The notes under the pieces are model-generated. The model saw nothing but the letters and a program-made list of their open reading frames with translations. It was not told where the DNA came from and searched no databases. Below are positions 43,177-50,996 of a stretch of 64,000 nt of DNA, piece by piece. The stretch is from Geodermatophilus siccatus. Lineage in GTDB: Bacteria > Actinomycetota > Actinomycetes > Mycobacteriales > Geodermatophilaceae. The position numbers and the translations under genes are program-made. Every line of letters starts with the position of its first letter. Within the stretch, counting starts at the first letter, position 1. The stretch spans positions 233,688-297,687 of the forward strand of contig NZ_FNHE01000005.1 in assembly GCF_900103785.1 (NCBI RefSeq). Direction: 5' to 3'.

Positions 43177-44310
43177 GTGCAGTTCGCCCCCACCGCGCTC
43201 AGCCCCGCCGAGGAGGCGCTGCGCGCCGAGGTGCGCGAGTTCCTGGCCGCCGAGCTGCCGCCCGACCACCGCCCGGCGCTCGGCTTCGCCGGCCGGCACG
43301 ACCCGGAGTTCTCCCGCACGCTGGCCGAGCGCGGCTGGGTCGGCATGGCGATCCCGCAGGAGTACGGCGGGCACGGGCGCAGCGCCGTCGACCGGTTCGT
43401 CGTCGCCGAGGAGCTGCTGGCCGCCGGGGCGCCGATCGGGGCGCACTTCGTCGCCGACCGGCAGACCGCGCCGGCGCTGCTGCACTTCGGCACCGAGGAG
43501 CAGCGGCGGCGGTTCCTGCCCGGCATCGCGGCGGGGGAGGTCTACTTCTCCCTCGGCATGAGCGAGCCCGACTCCGGGTCCGACCTCGCCTCGGTGCGCA
43601 CCCGCGCCACCCGGGTCGAGGGCGGCTGGACGGTCACCGGCACCAAGGTGTGGACCAGCGAGGCGCACCGCAACCACTTCTTCGCCGTCCTGTGCCGGAC
43701 CTCGCCGATGGAGGAGGGCCGCAAGCACGCCGGCCTGTCCCAGCTGGTCGTCGACCTGTCCGCGCCGGGCGTGCGCATCTCGCCGATCCCGTACCTCGAC
43801 GGCAGCCACCACTTCAACGAGGTGGCGCTGGAGGAGGTGTTCGTCCCCGACGACATGGTGCTCGGCGAGCTGGGCAGCGGCTGGCAGCAGGTGACCAGCG
43901 AGCTGGCCTACGAGCGCAGCGGCCCCGACCGCTGGCTGTCGACCTTCCCGGTGCTGCGCGAGTGGCTGCGCGAGCGCCCCGGGGTGACCGATGACGAGGC
44001 CGCGGTCCTCGGCCGGCTGGCCGGCCGAGCCCGCGCCATCCGGCACCTGTCGCTGTCGGTCGCCCGCGCGCTCGACGCCGGGGCGGCGCCGGCGGTCGAG
44101 GCCGCGCTGGTCAAGGAGGTCGGCACCCGCTTCGAGCAGGACCTGGTCGAGGCGCTGCGGGAGGCCGCCGGGACCGAGCTCGACCAGGGCTCCGGCTCGC
44201 TGTTCTGCTCGCTGCTCGCCGAGGCGGTGCTGACCTCGCCGTCGTACACGCTGCGCGGCGGCACCACCGAGGTCCTCCGCTCCGTCGCCGCGAAGGGACT
44301 GGCCGCATGA
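43177..44310 (+). CDS. Acyl-CoA dehydrogenase
   Basis: 377 residues from GTG 43177 (caggaggg upstream). Helical N domain (VREFLAAELPPDHRP, GWVGMAIPQEYGGHGRS), FAD-binding strand FSLGMSEPDSGSDLASVRT with WTVTGTKVWTSEAHR, and a C domain ending SYTLRGGTTEVLRSVAAK. It shares a 4-base ATGA overlap with the next acyl-CoA dehydrogenase gene; the two subunits likely form a heteromer, as in several actinobacterial pairs. Confidence 0.93.
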   Translation: MQFAPTALSPAEEALRAEVREFLAAELPPDHRPALGFAGRHDPEFSRTLAERGWVGMAIPQEYGGHGRSAVDRFVVAEELLAAGAPIGAHFVADRQTAPALLHFGTEEQRRRFLPGIAAGEVYFSLGMSEPDSGSDLASVRTRATRVEGGWTVTGTKVWTSEAHRNHFFAVLCRTSPMEEGRKHAGLSQLVVDLSAPGVRISPIPYLDGSHHFNEVALEEVFVPDDMVLGELGSGWQQVTSELAYERSGPDRWLSTFPVLREWLRERPGVTDDEAAVLGRLAGRARAIRHLSLSVARALDAGAAPAVEAALVKEVGTRFEQDLVEALREAAGTELDQGSGSLFCSLLAEAVLTSPSYTLRGGTTEVLRSVAAKGLAA

Positions 44311-45371
44311 GCGACGACCGGCAGATGCTCACCGAGGTCGCGACCGGCCTGTTCCGCGACCTGTGCACGCCCGAGGACGTCGTCGCCGCGGAGGCGACCG
44401 GCTGGAGCGAGCGGCTCTGGGACGCGTTGGCCGGGTCCGGCTTCCCGACGGTGTCGGTGCCCGAGGCGGCCGGCGGCTCCGGCGGGGACGTCGCCGACGC
44501 CTGCGCGCTGCTGACCGTGGCCGGCCGGTTCGCCGCCCCGGTGCCGCTGGCCGAGACCGGGCTGCTCGCCGGCTGGGCGCTGGCCGCGGCCGGGCTCGAG
44601 CTGCCCGAGGGCCCGCTGTCGGTGGCGGTCGGCCGGCCCGGGGACACCGTCCGGCTCACCGGACGGCGCCTCACCGCGCGGCTGTCCCGCGTGCCGTGGG
44701 GCGGGCGCAGCACCCGGGTGGTCGCCGTCGCCGAGAGCGGCGGGCAGCGGTTCGTCGTCTCGGCGCCCACCGCCGCGGCGACCGTCACGCCCGGCCGCAA
44801 CCTCGCCGCCGAGCCGCGCGACACCCTCGTGTGGGACGACGTCGAGCTGCCCGAGGACGCGGTGGCGCCCGCGCCGGACGGCGTGGACCCCGCGGCGCTG
44901 CGGCTGCGCGGGGCGCTGGCCCGCTCGGCGCAGATCGCCGGCGCGCTGGCCCGCGTGACCGAGCTGAGCGTGCGCTACACCGGCGAGCGCCAGCAGTTCG
45001 GCCGGCCGATCGCCCGCTTCCAGGCGGTGCAGGCGCACCTGGTGACGATCGCGGAGGAGGCCCAGCTGGCCGGGCTGGCCGCGCAGGTCGCCGCGCTGAA
45101 CGCCCGGCCGGACCCCTCGTTCGACGACGTCGCCGCGGCCAAGGCGGCGGCCGGCGAGGCGGCGACGGTCGCCGCCCGGGCCGCCCACCAGGCGCACGGG
45201 GCGATCGGCATGACCAAGGAGTACGAGCTCGGGCAGCTCACCCGGCGGCTGTGGTCGTGGCGCGACGAGTTCGGCGGCGAGCGGTGCTGGAGCCGGGAGC
45301 TGGGCCGCCGGCTGGCCGCCGAGGGCGCCGACGCGCTGTGGCCGCGGATCTCGACGGGGCTACTGGCGTGA
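44307..45371 (+). CDS. Acyl-CoA dehydrogenase, divergent partner subunit
   Basis: 354 residues. Shorter and more degenerate than its neighbour: GSGFPTVSVPEAAGGSGGD in the N domain, VRYTGERQQFGRPIARFQAVQ and HQAHGAIGMTKEYELGQLTRRLW in the C domain. The middle strand lacks the usual SEP motif. ATGA overlap upstream and GTGA overlap downstream join it to the acyl-CoA dehydrogenase and to the selenoflavoprotein. Confidence 0.92.
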   Translation: MSDDRQMLTEVATGLFRDLCTPEDVVAAEATGWSERLWDALAGSGFPTVSVPEAAGGSGGDVADACALLTVAGRFAAPVPLAETGLLAGWALAAAGLELPEGPLSVAVGRPGDTVRLTGRRLTARLSRVPWGGRSTRVVAVAESGGQRFVVSAPTAAATVTPGRNLAAEPRDTLVWDDVELPEDAVAPAPDGVDPAALRLRGALARSAQIAGALARVTELSVRYTGERQQFGRPIARFQAVQAHLVTIAEEAQLAGLAAQVAALNARPDPSFDDVAAAKAAAGEAATVAARAAHQAHGAIGMTKEYELGQLTRRLWSWRDEFGGERCWSRELGRRLAAEGADALWPRISTGLLA

Positions 45372-46783
45372 GCACCGACTGGGACGTCGCCGTCGTCGGC
45401 GCGGGCACCGCGGGCCTGGCCGCCGCCCGGGTGGCCGCGGAGCGCGGGCTGCGCGTCGTGGCCTACGAGCGGATGAGCCCCGGCGGGCAGCTGGTGAACC
45501 TGACCGTGCTGCACGACCACCCCGGCGGGACCGGTCCCGAGCTGGTGTCAGCGCTGACCGCAGCGGCCGAGGGCGCCGGTGTCCGTCTGTCGTGTGCCGA
45601 GGTCACCCGCGTGCACCCCGGTACACCGGCCCGGCTGGAGACCGCCGACGGCGAGGTCGCCGCCGGCGCGGTCGTGATCGCGGCGGGGCTGTCCGCCGGG
45701 CGGCTCGGGCTGCCGGGGGAGGAGGCGCTCGTCGGCCGGGGGATCTCGACCTGCGCCGGCTGCGACGGGCCACTGTTCCGCGGCCGCCCGGTCGCCGTGG
45801 TCGGCGACGACGAGTGGACGGCGGAGGAGGCGCTCGAGTTGGCCGGCTACGCGTCGGCGGTGACCGTGCTGGTGCCGGGGGAGCCGCGGTGGTCCGCGGC
45901 GCGCGCGGCGCGGCTGGCGGCCGACGAGCGGGTCGAGGTGGTGACCGGCGCGGCGGTGACCGCCCTGCGCGGCGAGGGCGTGCTGTCGGGGGTCGTCGTC
46001 CGCACCGCCGACGGCGAGCGCGAGCTGGCGGTCGCGGGGGTCTTCCCGTTCGTCAACCGGCGCGGTCCGGAGGGCCTGGTGGCGGGGCTGGCCGCCGACG
46101 CCGACGGCCGGCTGGTCCCGGAGGACGGCGTCCTCGTGGCCGGCGACGCGCGCGCCGGGGCGGAGCAGTCGCTGACTGCCGCCGAGGCCGACGGTCGGGC
46201 CGCCGGCGAGGCCGCGGTCGCGGCACTGGCGGCGGGCGCGGGGTCGCTGCGCGTCGTGGACCCGACGTACGGCGTGCTGCCGGAGGACGACGCCGGGCCG
46301 GTGGAGGCCACCGGCAGCACGGCGACGTGGCGCGACGTCGCGCTGTTCACCAACTCCAAGCCGAACGCGACCGAGCTGCTGCGCGGGCTGGGTGCGCGGC
46401 TGCAGGCGCACTGGGAGCTGCCGGAGCTGGGCTTCGCGGCCAAGGACAGCGCCTCGGTCCCGGCCGACCCGGACCAGATCGACTGGCTGTCGCAGCGCTT
46501 CAAGATGGTGCTGGTGGCGGTCGGCGACTAGGGCTCGTGCTCGTCGTGGAGTCTCCACGACTCGGTGGAACTGGAGCGGCGCGGCGTCGTGGCACCCCTG
46601 GTGGTGACCGAGACGTTCCTGCCGCTGGTGCAGGCGCAGGCCCGGGCGCGCCGGGTGCAGCCGCGCCTCCTGGTGGTGCCGCACCCGGTGGGCGGGCTGA
46701 ACGAGGCGGAGCTGGCCGGGCGGATCGAGGGCGCGGCAGCCGAGCTGCTGCGGATGGCCGACGAGGCGAGGGGTCTGTCGTGA
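45368..46783 (+). CDS. Thioredoxin-reductase-like flavoprotein fused to a UGSC selenoprotein domain; Sec encoded by UAG
   Basis: 471 residues if TAG 46529-46531 is read as selenocysteine (residue 388). Residues 1-295: FAD motif VVGAGTAGLAAA, SPGGQLVNL, and the redox pair STCAGCDG (Cys129/Cys132) of thioredoxin reductases; the NADPH loop is degenerate (VVGDDEWTAEEA). From about 298 a UGSC domain follows: DPTYGVLP, LFTNSKPNATELL, VLVAVGD, then [Sec]GSC, WSLHDSVELERRGVVAPLV and TETF. In UGSC proteins that position is a TGA; here it is TAG. The frame continues 84 codons with clear homology and its stop overlaps the next GTG by 4 bases. If TAG ended translation, the protein would lose half of its second domain. 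A Sec/Cys pair near a CxxC suggests a selenium electron relay; the substrate is unknown. Confidence 0.85.
46543..46561 (+). promoter_or_regulatory. SECIS-like stem-loop after the UAG codon
   Basis: Arms 46543-46550 (gtcgtgga) and 46554-46561 (tccacgac) are perfectly complementary; the apical triloop is gtc, so the tip reads gagtctc, with a GUCU like that in the E. coli fdhF SECIS loop. The stem starts 11 bases after the TAG, within the coding region, as in bacterial SECIS elements read by SelB. Function inferred from position and shape. Confidence 0.6.
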
Positions 46784-47820
46784 GCGCCGTGGTGGACCTG
46801 CCGGGGGTCACCGAGGAGAGCTGGCAGGAGGAGGCGTACCGCCGCGGCTGGGGCGACGGCCTGCCGCTGGTGGCCCCGACGCCGGCCCGGGTGGCGGCCG
46901 CCCTCGCCGCGCTCCACGGCATCGACCTGGAGCTGGGACCGTTGCCGCCGTCCGGGCTGGTGCCGACCCGCGAGAGCTTCGCCGCCAACGCGGTGATGGC
47001 CGGCTGCCGGCCGGCGGACCTGCCGGTGGTGCTCGCCGCCGTCCGCGCGCTGCAGGCCCCCGAGTACAACCTGCACGGCGTGCTGGCCACCACGCACCCC
47101 TGCGCGCCGATGGTCGTCGTGAACGGCCCGGTGCGCGCGGAGCTGGGCATCAACTCCGGCGGCAACTGCCTGGGCCAGGGCACCCGGGCCAACGCGGTCA
47201 TCGGCCGGGCGGTGCAGCTGGTCGCCACGCACGTGGGCGGGGCGCGGCCGGGCGTCATGGACCGGGCGACCCAGGGCGGGCCGGCGAAGTACACCTTCTG
47301 CTTCGGCGAGAACGAGGAGGAGAGCCCCTTCCCGCCGTTCTCGGTGCGCCGCGGCTTCGCGCCGGGGCAGTCGGTGGTGACGGTCGCGGCGACCGAGGGG
47401 CCGCACAACGTCAACGACCACGGCGGGACGACGGCCGAGGACCTGCTGCTCACCATCGCCGGGACCATGGCCCAGCCGGGGTCGAACAACGTGTACGTGA
47501 AGGGCCCGCACTTCCTGGTGCTGGGTCCGGAGCACGCGGCGACCTTCGCCCGCGACGGGTGGACGGCGGACGCGGTCCGCGACGCGCTCTGGGAGCGGGC
47601 ACGGATCCCGGTGTCGAGGGTGTCGGAGGCCAACCAGCGGCAGTTCGAGGACTGGGGCGTGGTGCCCGACGGCGACGCGTACACGGTGAGCACCGGCCCG
47701 GAGATGCTGCACGTGCTCGTGGCCGGGGGAGCGGGGAAGCACTCGGCGTGGATCCCGTCGTTCGGGGCGACGGCGGCGGTGTCGCGCGCCGTGCCCTCCC
47801 GCCCCGTGGACCGTGCCTGA
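46780..47820 (+). CDS. Protein of unknown function, UGSC-operon paralogue A
   Basis: 346 residues from GTG 46780, overlapping the selenoprotein stop by 4 bases. No family recognised. Seen: RRGWGDGLPLVAPTPARV, MAGCRPADLPVVLAAVRAL, NLHGVLATTHPCAPMVVVNG, GINSGGNCLGQGTRANAV and GPAKYTFCFGENEEESPF. Several cysteines (in THPC, GGNC, FCFG) lie in conserved-looking blocks. No signal peptide or membrane segment. Aligns by eye along most of its length with the next gene, so the two arose by duplication. Confidence 0.8.
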   Translation: MSAVVDLPGVTEESWQEEAYRRGWGDGLPLVAPTPARVAAALAALHGIDLELGPLPPSGLVPTRESFAANAVMAGCRPADLPVVLAAVRALQAPEYNLHGVLATTHPCAPMVVVNGPVRAELGINSGGNCLGQGTRANAVIGRAVQLVATHVGGARPGVMDRATQGGPAKYTFCFGENEEESPFPPFSVRRGFAPGQSVVTVAATEGPHNVNDHGGTTAEDLLLTIAGTMAQPGSNNVYVKGPHFLVLGPEHAATFARDGWTADAVRDALWERARIPVSRVSEANQRQFEDWGVVPDGDAYTVSTGPEMLHVLVAGGAGKHSAWIPSFGATAAVSRAVPSRPVDRA

Positions 47821-48817
47821 GCGGCCGCTGGTCGAGCCGGACGCCGACCCCGCCGCGGTGGCGGCCGAGCTGCTCGCCGCCGGGCACGGCGACGGGCTGC
47901 CGGTGGTGCTCCCCATCGCCGACCGGCTCGCGGCGATGGTGGACGGCGTCGCCGCGCCGGACGCCGTCCTCGGGCAGGTGCCGCCGCTGTTCGGCGAGCT
48001 GACCGTGCGGGCGGTCGCCTGGTACGCGGTGCTGGCCGGGTGCCGGCCGGCCGAGCTTCCGGTCGTGGTGGCCGCGGTGCGGGCGGCGCTGGAGCCGCGG
48101 TTCAACCTGCTGGGCATCGCGACGACGACCGGGTCGCCCGCGGTGGCGGTGCTAGTGCACGGCCCGGTCGCGGCGTCCCTCGGGCTGACGCCGGCCGGCG
48201 GGCTGGGCCCGGGGTCGCGGGCGAACGCCTGCGTCGGGCGGGCGGTGTCGATGGCCCTGGCCGGCATCGGCGGCGCGCGGGCCGGGCTGACCGACATGGC
48301 GACGATCGGCTGGCCGGGCAAGTACACGTGCTGCACCGCCTCGCTGCCAGGGCCCTTCCCACCTCCGGCGGACGGTGACGCGGTGACCGTCGTCGGGGCG
48401 AGCGGGGTGCTCGAGGTGCTGCCGGCGTCGGGCTACCGGACGCCGGCCGAGGTCCTCGCGCCGGCCGCCGCGGCCCTGGCAGGGGTCGCGCTGGCCGCCG
48501 GCGACCCGGGCTGCTCCCGCGACGGCGAGCCGTTCCTGCTGCTGCCACCGGAGCCGGCCGGGTTCCTGCGCGGCCACGGGTGGGGCCCGGAGGAGGTGTC
48601 CGGGTTCCTGTTCGCGGAGGGCAACGCGGTGCTCGCCGCAGGGGCCGCGCGGCTGGCCGGGGTGTCGTCCGCCTACGGGCCCGGTGACCTGCGGGTGGCG
48701 GCCTCGGCCGACGACGTCCGGGTCGTGGTCACCGGCGGGCCCGGGGTGAAGGCGGCGGTGCTGCCGACGTGGGCGGGCGGCACCCGCTCGGTCACCGCCG
48801 CCGTCCGCCCGCTCTGA
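47813..48817 (+). CDS. Protein of unknown function, UGSC-operon paralogue B
   Basis: 334 residues from GTG 47813, overlapping its paralogue by 8 bases. Matching blocks: GHGDGLPVVLPIADRL, LAGCRPAELPVVVAAVRAA, NLLGIATTTGSPAVAVLVHG, GPGSRANACVGRAVSMALA and WPGKYTCCTASLPGPFPPP. The THPC and GGNC cysteines of paralogue A are missing, but a CC pair replaces FCFG. The two may form a heteromer that works with the selenoflavoprotein. Last gene of the operon. Confidence 0.8.
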   Translation: MPERPLVEPDADPAAVAAELLAAGHGDGLPVVLPIADRLAAMVDGVAAPDAVLGQVPPLFGELTVRAVAWYAVLAGCRPAELPVVVAAVRAALEPRFNLLGIATTTGSPAVAVLVHGPVAASLGLTPAGGLGPGSRANACVGRAVSMALAGIGGARAGLTDMATIGWPGKYTCCTASLPGPFPPPADGDAVTVVGASGVLEVLPASGYRTPAEVLAPAAAALAGVALAAGDPGCSRDGEPFLLLPPEPAGFLRGHGWGPEEVSGFLFAEGNAVLAAGAARLAGVSSAYGPGDLRVAASADDVRVVVTGGPGVKAAVLPTWAGGTRSVTAAVRPL

Positions 48818-48976
48818 CCGCCGTCCGCCGCCGCACCCCGGTCGTCCCCGTGGTGCCGGCGACCGCAGATCACGACCTCGTGTCGGTGCGGTCGTCGCGG
48901 CGTGGACCGGACCGCGCGACGCCCCGGCGGCCCGGACGACGACGCAGGCCGAGGCCCGCCGCACGTGCACCCCGGC

Positions 48977-49018
48977 AACCTCCGCCCCTGCTTACAGGTG
49001 GGAGCAGGGGTGGAGGTT
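48977..49018. repeat. Dispersed hairpin repeat, copy 2 (probable terminator)
   Basis: Arms 48977-48992 and 49003-49018 pair over 16 bases with one G-U, around loop tacaggtggg. The inner 26 bases (cccctgct, loop, agcagggg) match copy 1 at 39328-39353 except for two loop positions. It lies between the converging UGSC operon and the transglycosylase gene. A second small hairpin, cgaggaa/ttcctcg (49021-49038), follows. Confidence 0.8.
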
Positions 49019-49084
49019 CGCGAGGAAGGTGTTCCTCGGGAGCCTCACCCCCTGCCCGCACCGTGGGCGGGGGGAGGGGTCGCG

Positions 49085-50185
49085 TCAGGCAGTGCCCTCG
49101 GCGGCGATCAGGTCGGCGACCGCCTGCGGCCGGGTCGAGCAGTCGTCGCCGGAGGGCGGCTGGTCGCTGGCCAGGCCGGTCACCCCGGCGTCCTCGACCG
49201 GCTGGAAGCCGAGGCGCTCGATGTGCCGCGGCACCCGCTTCTGGGCGTTGATCACGTGCGACCGGGAGAGCCAGCCCTGGCCGTCGGCGACGTCGAAGTC
49301 CAGGCCGCCGCCGGGCGCGCGCTGCACGTGGCCGGGGGAGGGCAGCAGCCCGACGATCTGCACGGCCTGCTCGACCGGGAGGTCCTGCGGCGGGCGGTCG
49401 AAGTAGTACCAGCTGGCCGCGCAGACCCCGTACAGCGATGGTCCGAACTGGGCGTAGTTGACGTAGAGCTCGAGCATCCGCCGGTCGTCGAGGGCCAGGG
49501 CCAGCTCGGCGGAGAGGCCGGCCTCGACCGCCTTCCGCCAGGCGCTCATCTCCTGGTTCAGGAAGAGGTTCTTGGCGACCTGCTGCGGGATGGTCGAGCC
49601 CGACGGGTCCTCCTCGCCGGATAGGTGCGCCTGCGCGCGGCCGAGCATCTCGCCCCAGGTGAAGGCGCCGGCGCGGTAGGGCAGCTTGGCGTCCTCGTGC
49701 GCGATGACCGCGGCGAGGAAGTTGCGCGAGACGTGCTCGACCGGCACCGACTGCTGGATGGCGCCGTCCGGGTTGGCCGCCATGAAGGCCGTCGTCGGCG
49801 GGTCGACCCAGCGCAGCGACACCATCACCAGCGCCTGGACGGCGAAGCCGACCGCGAGCACCTTCGCGATCCGCCGGACGAGCAGCCGACGCGTGCGGGA
49901 GCGCGGCCGGTCGGGCCGCTCGTCGCCGTCCCGTCGTCCGCCGGCGGGGCGCGGCTCGTCCCGGTCGCGGCGGCGCCGCCGGCGCCCGGGCTGCTCGTCC
50001 GGCGCCGGACCGTAGCCGTCGTACCCGTACCGGTCGGCGACGTCGTCCCACGACGAGCGCGGCGGGACCGGGGCCGAGTCGTCGTCGTACCCGGACCAGT
50101 CGTCCGCGGGCCGGTCGGCGGTCGTGGTGCCACGGGTCCGGCGGCGGCGGACGGCGGGCCAGCGATCCGGTGAGCCGTACGGCAT
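49085..50185 (-). CDS. Membrane-bound peptidoglycan glycosyltransferase (GT51)
   Basis: 366 residues from ATG 50185 (cagggag upstream). A charged, disordered N-terminal third (poly-Asp/Tyr/Arg) leads to one membrane segment (VRRIAKVLAVGFAVQALVMVS) and a transglycosylase domain: FLAAVIAHEDAKLPYRAG (catalytic Glu), GSTIPQQVAKNLFLNQEMS, WRKAVEAGLSAELAL, RRMLELYVNYAQFGPSLYG. No transpeptidase domain follows, so it is monofunctional and polymerises lipid II outside the membrane. Confidence 0.9.
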   Translation of the reverse strand: MPYGSPDRWPAVRRRRTRGTTTADRPADDWSGYDDDSAPVPPRSSWDDVADRYGYDGYGPAPDEQPGRRRRRRDRDEPRPAGGRRDGDERPDRPRSRTRRLLVRRIAKVLAVGFAVQALVMVSLRWVDPPTTAFMAANPDGAIQQSVPVEHVSRNFLAAVIAHEDAKLPYRAGAFTWGEMLGRAQAHLSGEEDPSGSTIPQQVAKNLFLNQEMSAWRKAVEAGLSAELALALDDRRMLELYVNYAQFGPSLYGVCAASWYYFDRPPQDLPVEQAVQIVGLLPSPGHVQRAPGGGLDFDVADGQGWLSRSHVINAQKRVPRHIERLGFQPVEDAGVTGLASDQPPSGDDCSTRPQAVADLIAAEGTA

Positions 50186-50330
50186 GGGCGGTGTTCTCCC
50201 TGGGGGGCGCGAACCGTCATGGTACGGCGGCGGAACGTGAGGACCGGGGAGCTCAGCCGGTGAGGTGCGCGAAGACGACGACGTCCGCACGCGCCGGTGA
50301 CTTCCAGGGCGTCGGCCGGTCTGCCCTCCC

Positions 50331-50912
50331 ATGGAGACAACACGGCTGGACCTCGCCCCCCAGGCGGCCGAGCTGGCCCGGGTGGTGACCGGCATCCGCG
50401 CCGACCAGCTCGGCCACCCGACCCCGTGCGACGGCACCCCGGTCGCGGGGCTGCTCGCGCACGTGGTGGGCCTGACCACGGCCTTCCGCATGGCCGCGGA
50501 GAAGACGCCGGTGTCCGGCGGGCCGTCGGCGTCGCCCGACGACCTCCCGCCCGACTGGCGCACCCGGATCCCCGCCCAGCTCGACGCACTGGTGGAGGCG
50601 TGGCAGCGGCCCTCGGCGTGGGAGGGGACCGCGGAGGCCGGCGGCGTGGTCATGCCCGCGCCGGTCGCGGCGGTCGTGACGCTCGACGAGGTGCTGGTGC
50701 ACGGCTGGGACCTCGCCGTCGCCACCGGGCAGGACTACACGGCCGACCCGGCGTCGGTGGCGGCGTGCACCGAGTTTGCCGCCCAGGCCGCCGCCCAGGG
50801 GCCCACGCCCGGGCTCTTCGGTCCGGCGGTGCCCGTTCCCGACGACGCCCCGCCGCTGGACCGGCTGCTCGGCCTCACCGGCCGCGACCCGGCCTGGCGT
50901 CCACCCGCATGA
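50331..50912 (+). CDS. TIGR03086-type DinB-like metal-binding protein
   Basis: 193 residues. LTPQ-like opening DLAPQAAELARVVTGI, then QLGHPTPCDGTPVAGLLAHVVG (first histidine ligand) and DEVLVHGWDLAVATGQ (second), the layout of the mycothiol-dependent maleylpyruvate isomerase N-terminal/DinB superfamily. Such proteins are abundant in mycothiol-containing actinobacteria and are probably mycothiol transferases. Stands alone, divergent from the transglycosylase gene. Confidence 0.88.
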   Translation: METTRLDLAPQAAELARVVTGIRADQLGHPTPCDGTPVAGLLAHVVGLTTAFRMAAEKTPVSGGPSASPDDLPPDWRTRIPAQLDALVEAWQRPSAWEGTAEAGGVVMPAPVAAVVTLDEVLVHGWDLAVATGQDYTADPASVAACTEFAAQAAAQGPTPGLFGPAVPVPDDAPPLDRLLGLTGRDPAWRPPA

Positions 50913-50996
50913 TCACCGCTGGAGGCGGATGAGGCGGGGCTCCTGCCCTTCCGGCCGCGGGGGCACCGTGCTCCGGCTCCTGGACCCGCGGTCCCG

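Noticed and set aside
45368-46531. Plain thioredoxin reductase ending at TAG 46531
   Set aside because: The last 90 residues before TAG are the first half of a UGSC domain, not a reductase tail, and the second half follows in frame.
46565-46783. Separate small gene of 72 codons after the flavoprotein
   Set aside because: It is the in-frame continuation of the UGSC domain after TAG 46529; treating it as its own gene would split the GSC-WSLHDSVELERRG block from the rest.
49085-50185. Bifunctional penicillin-binding protein
   Set aside because: Only the GT51 domain is present; no transpeptidase SxxK or KTG motifs before the stop.
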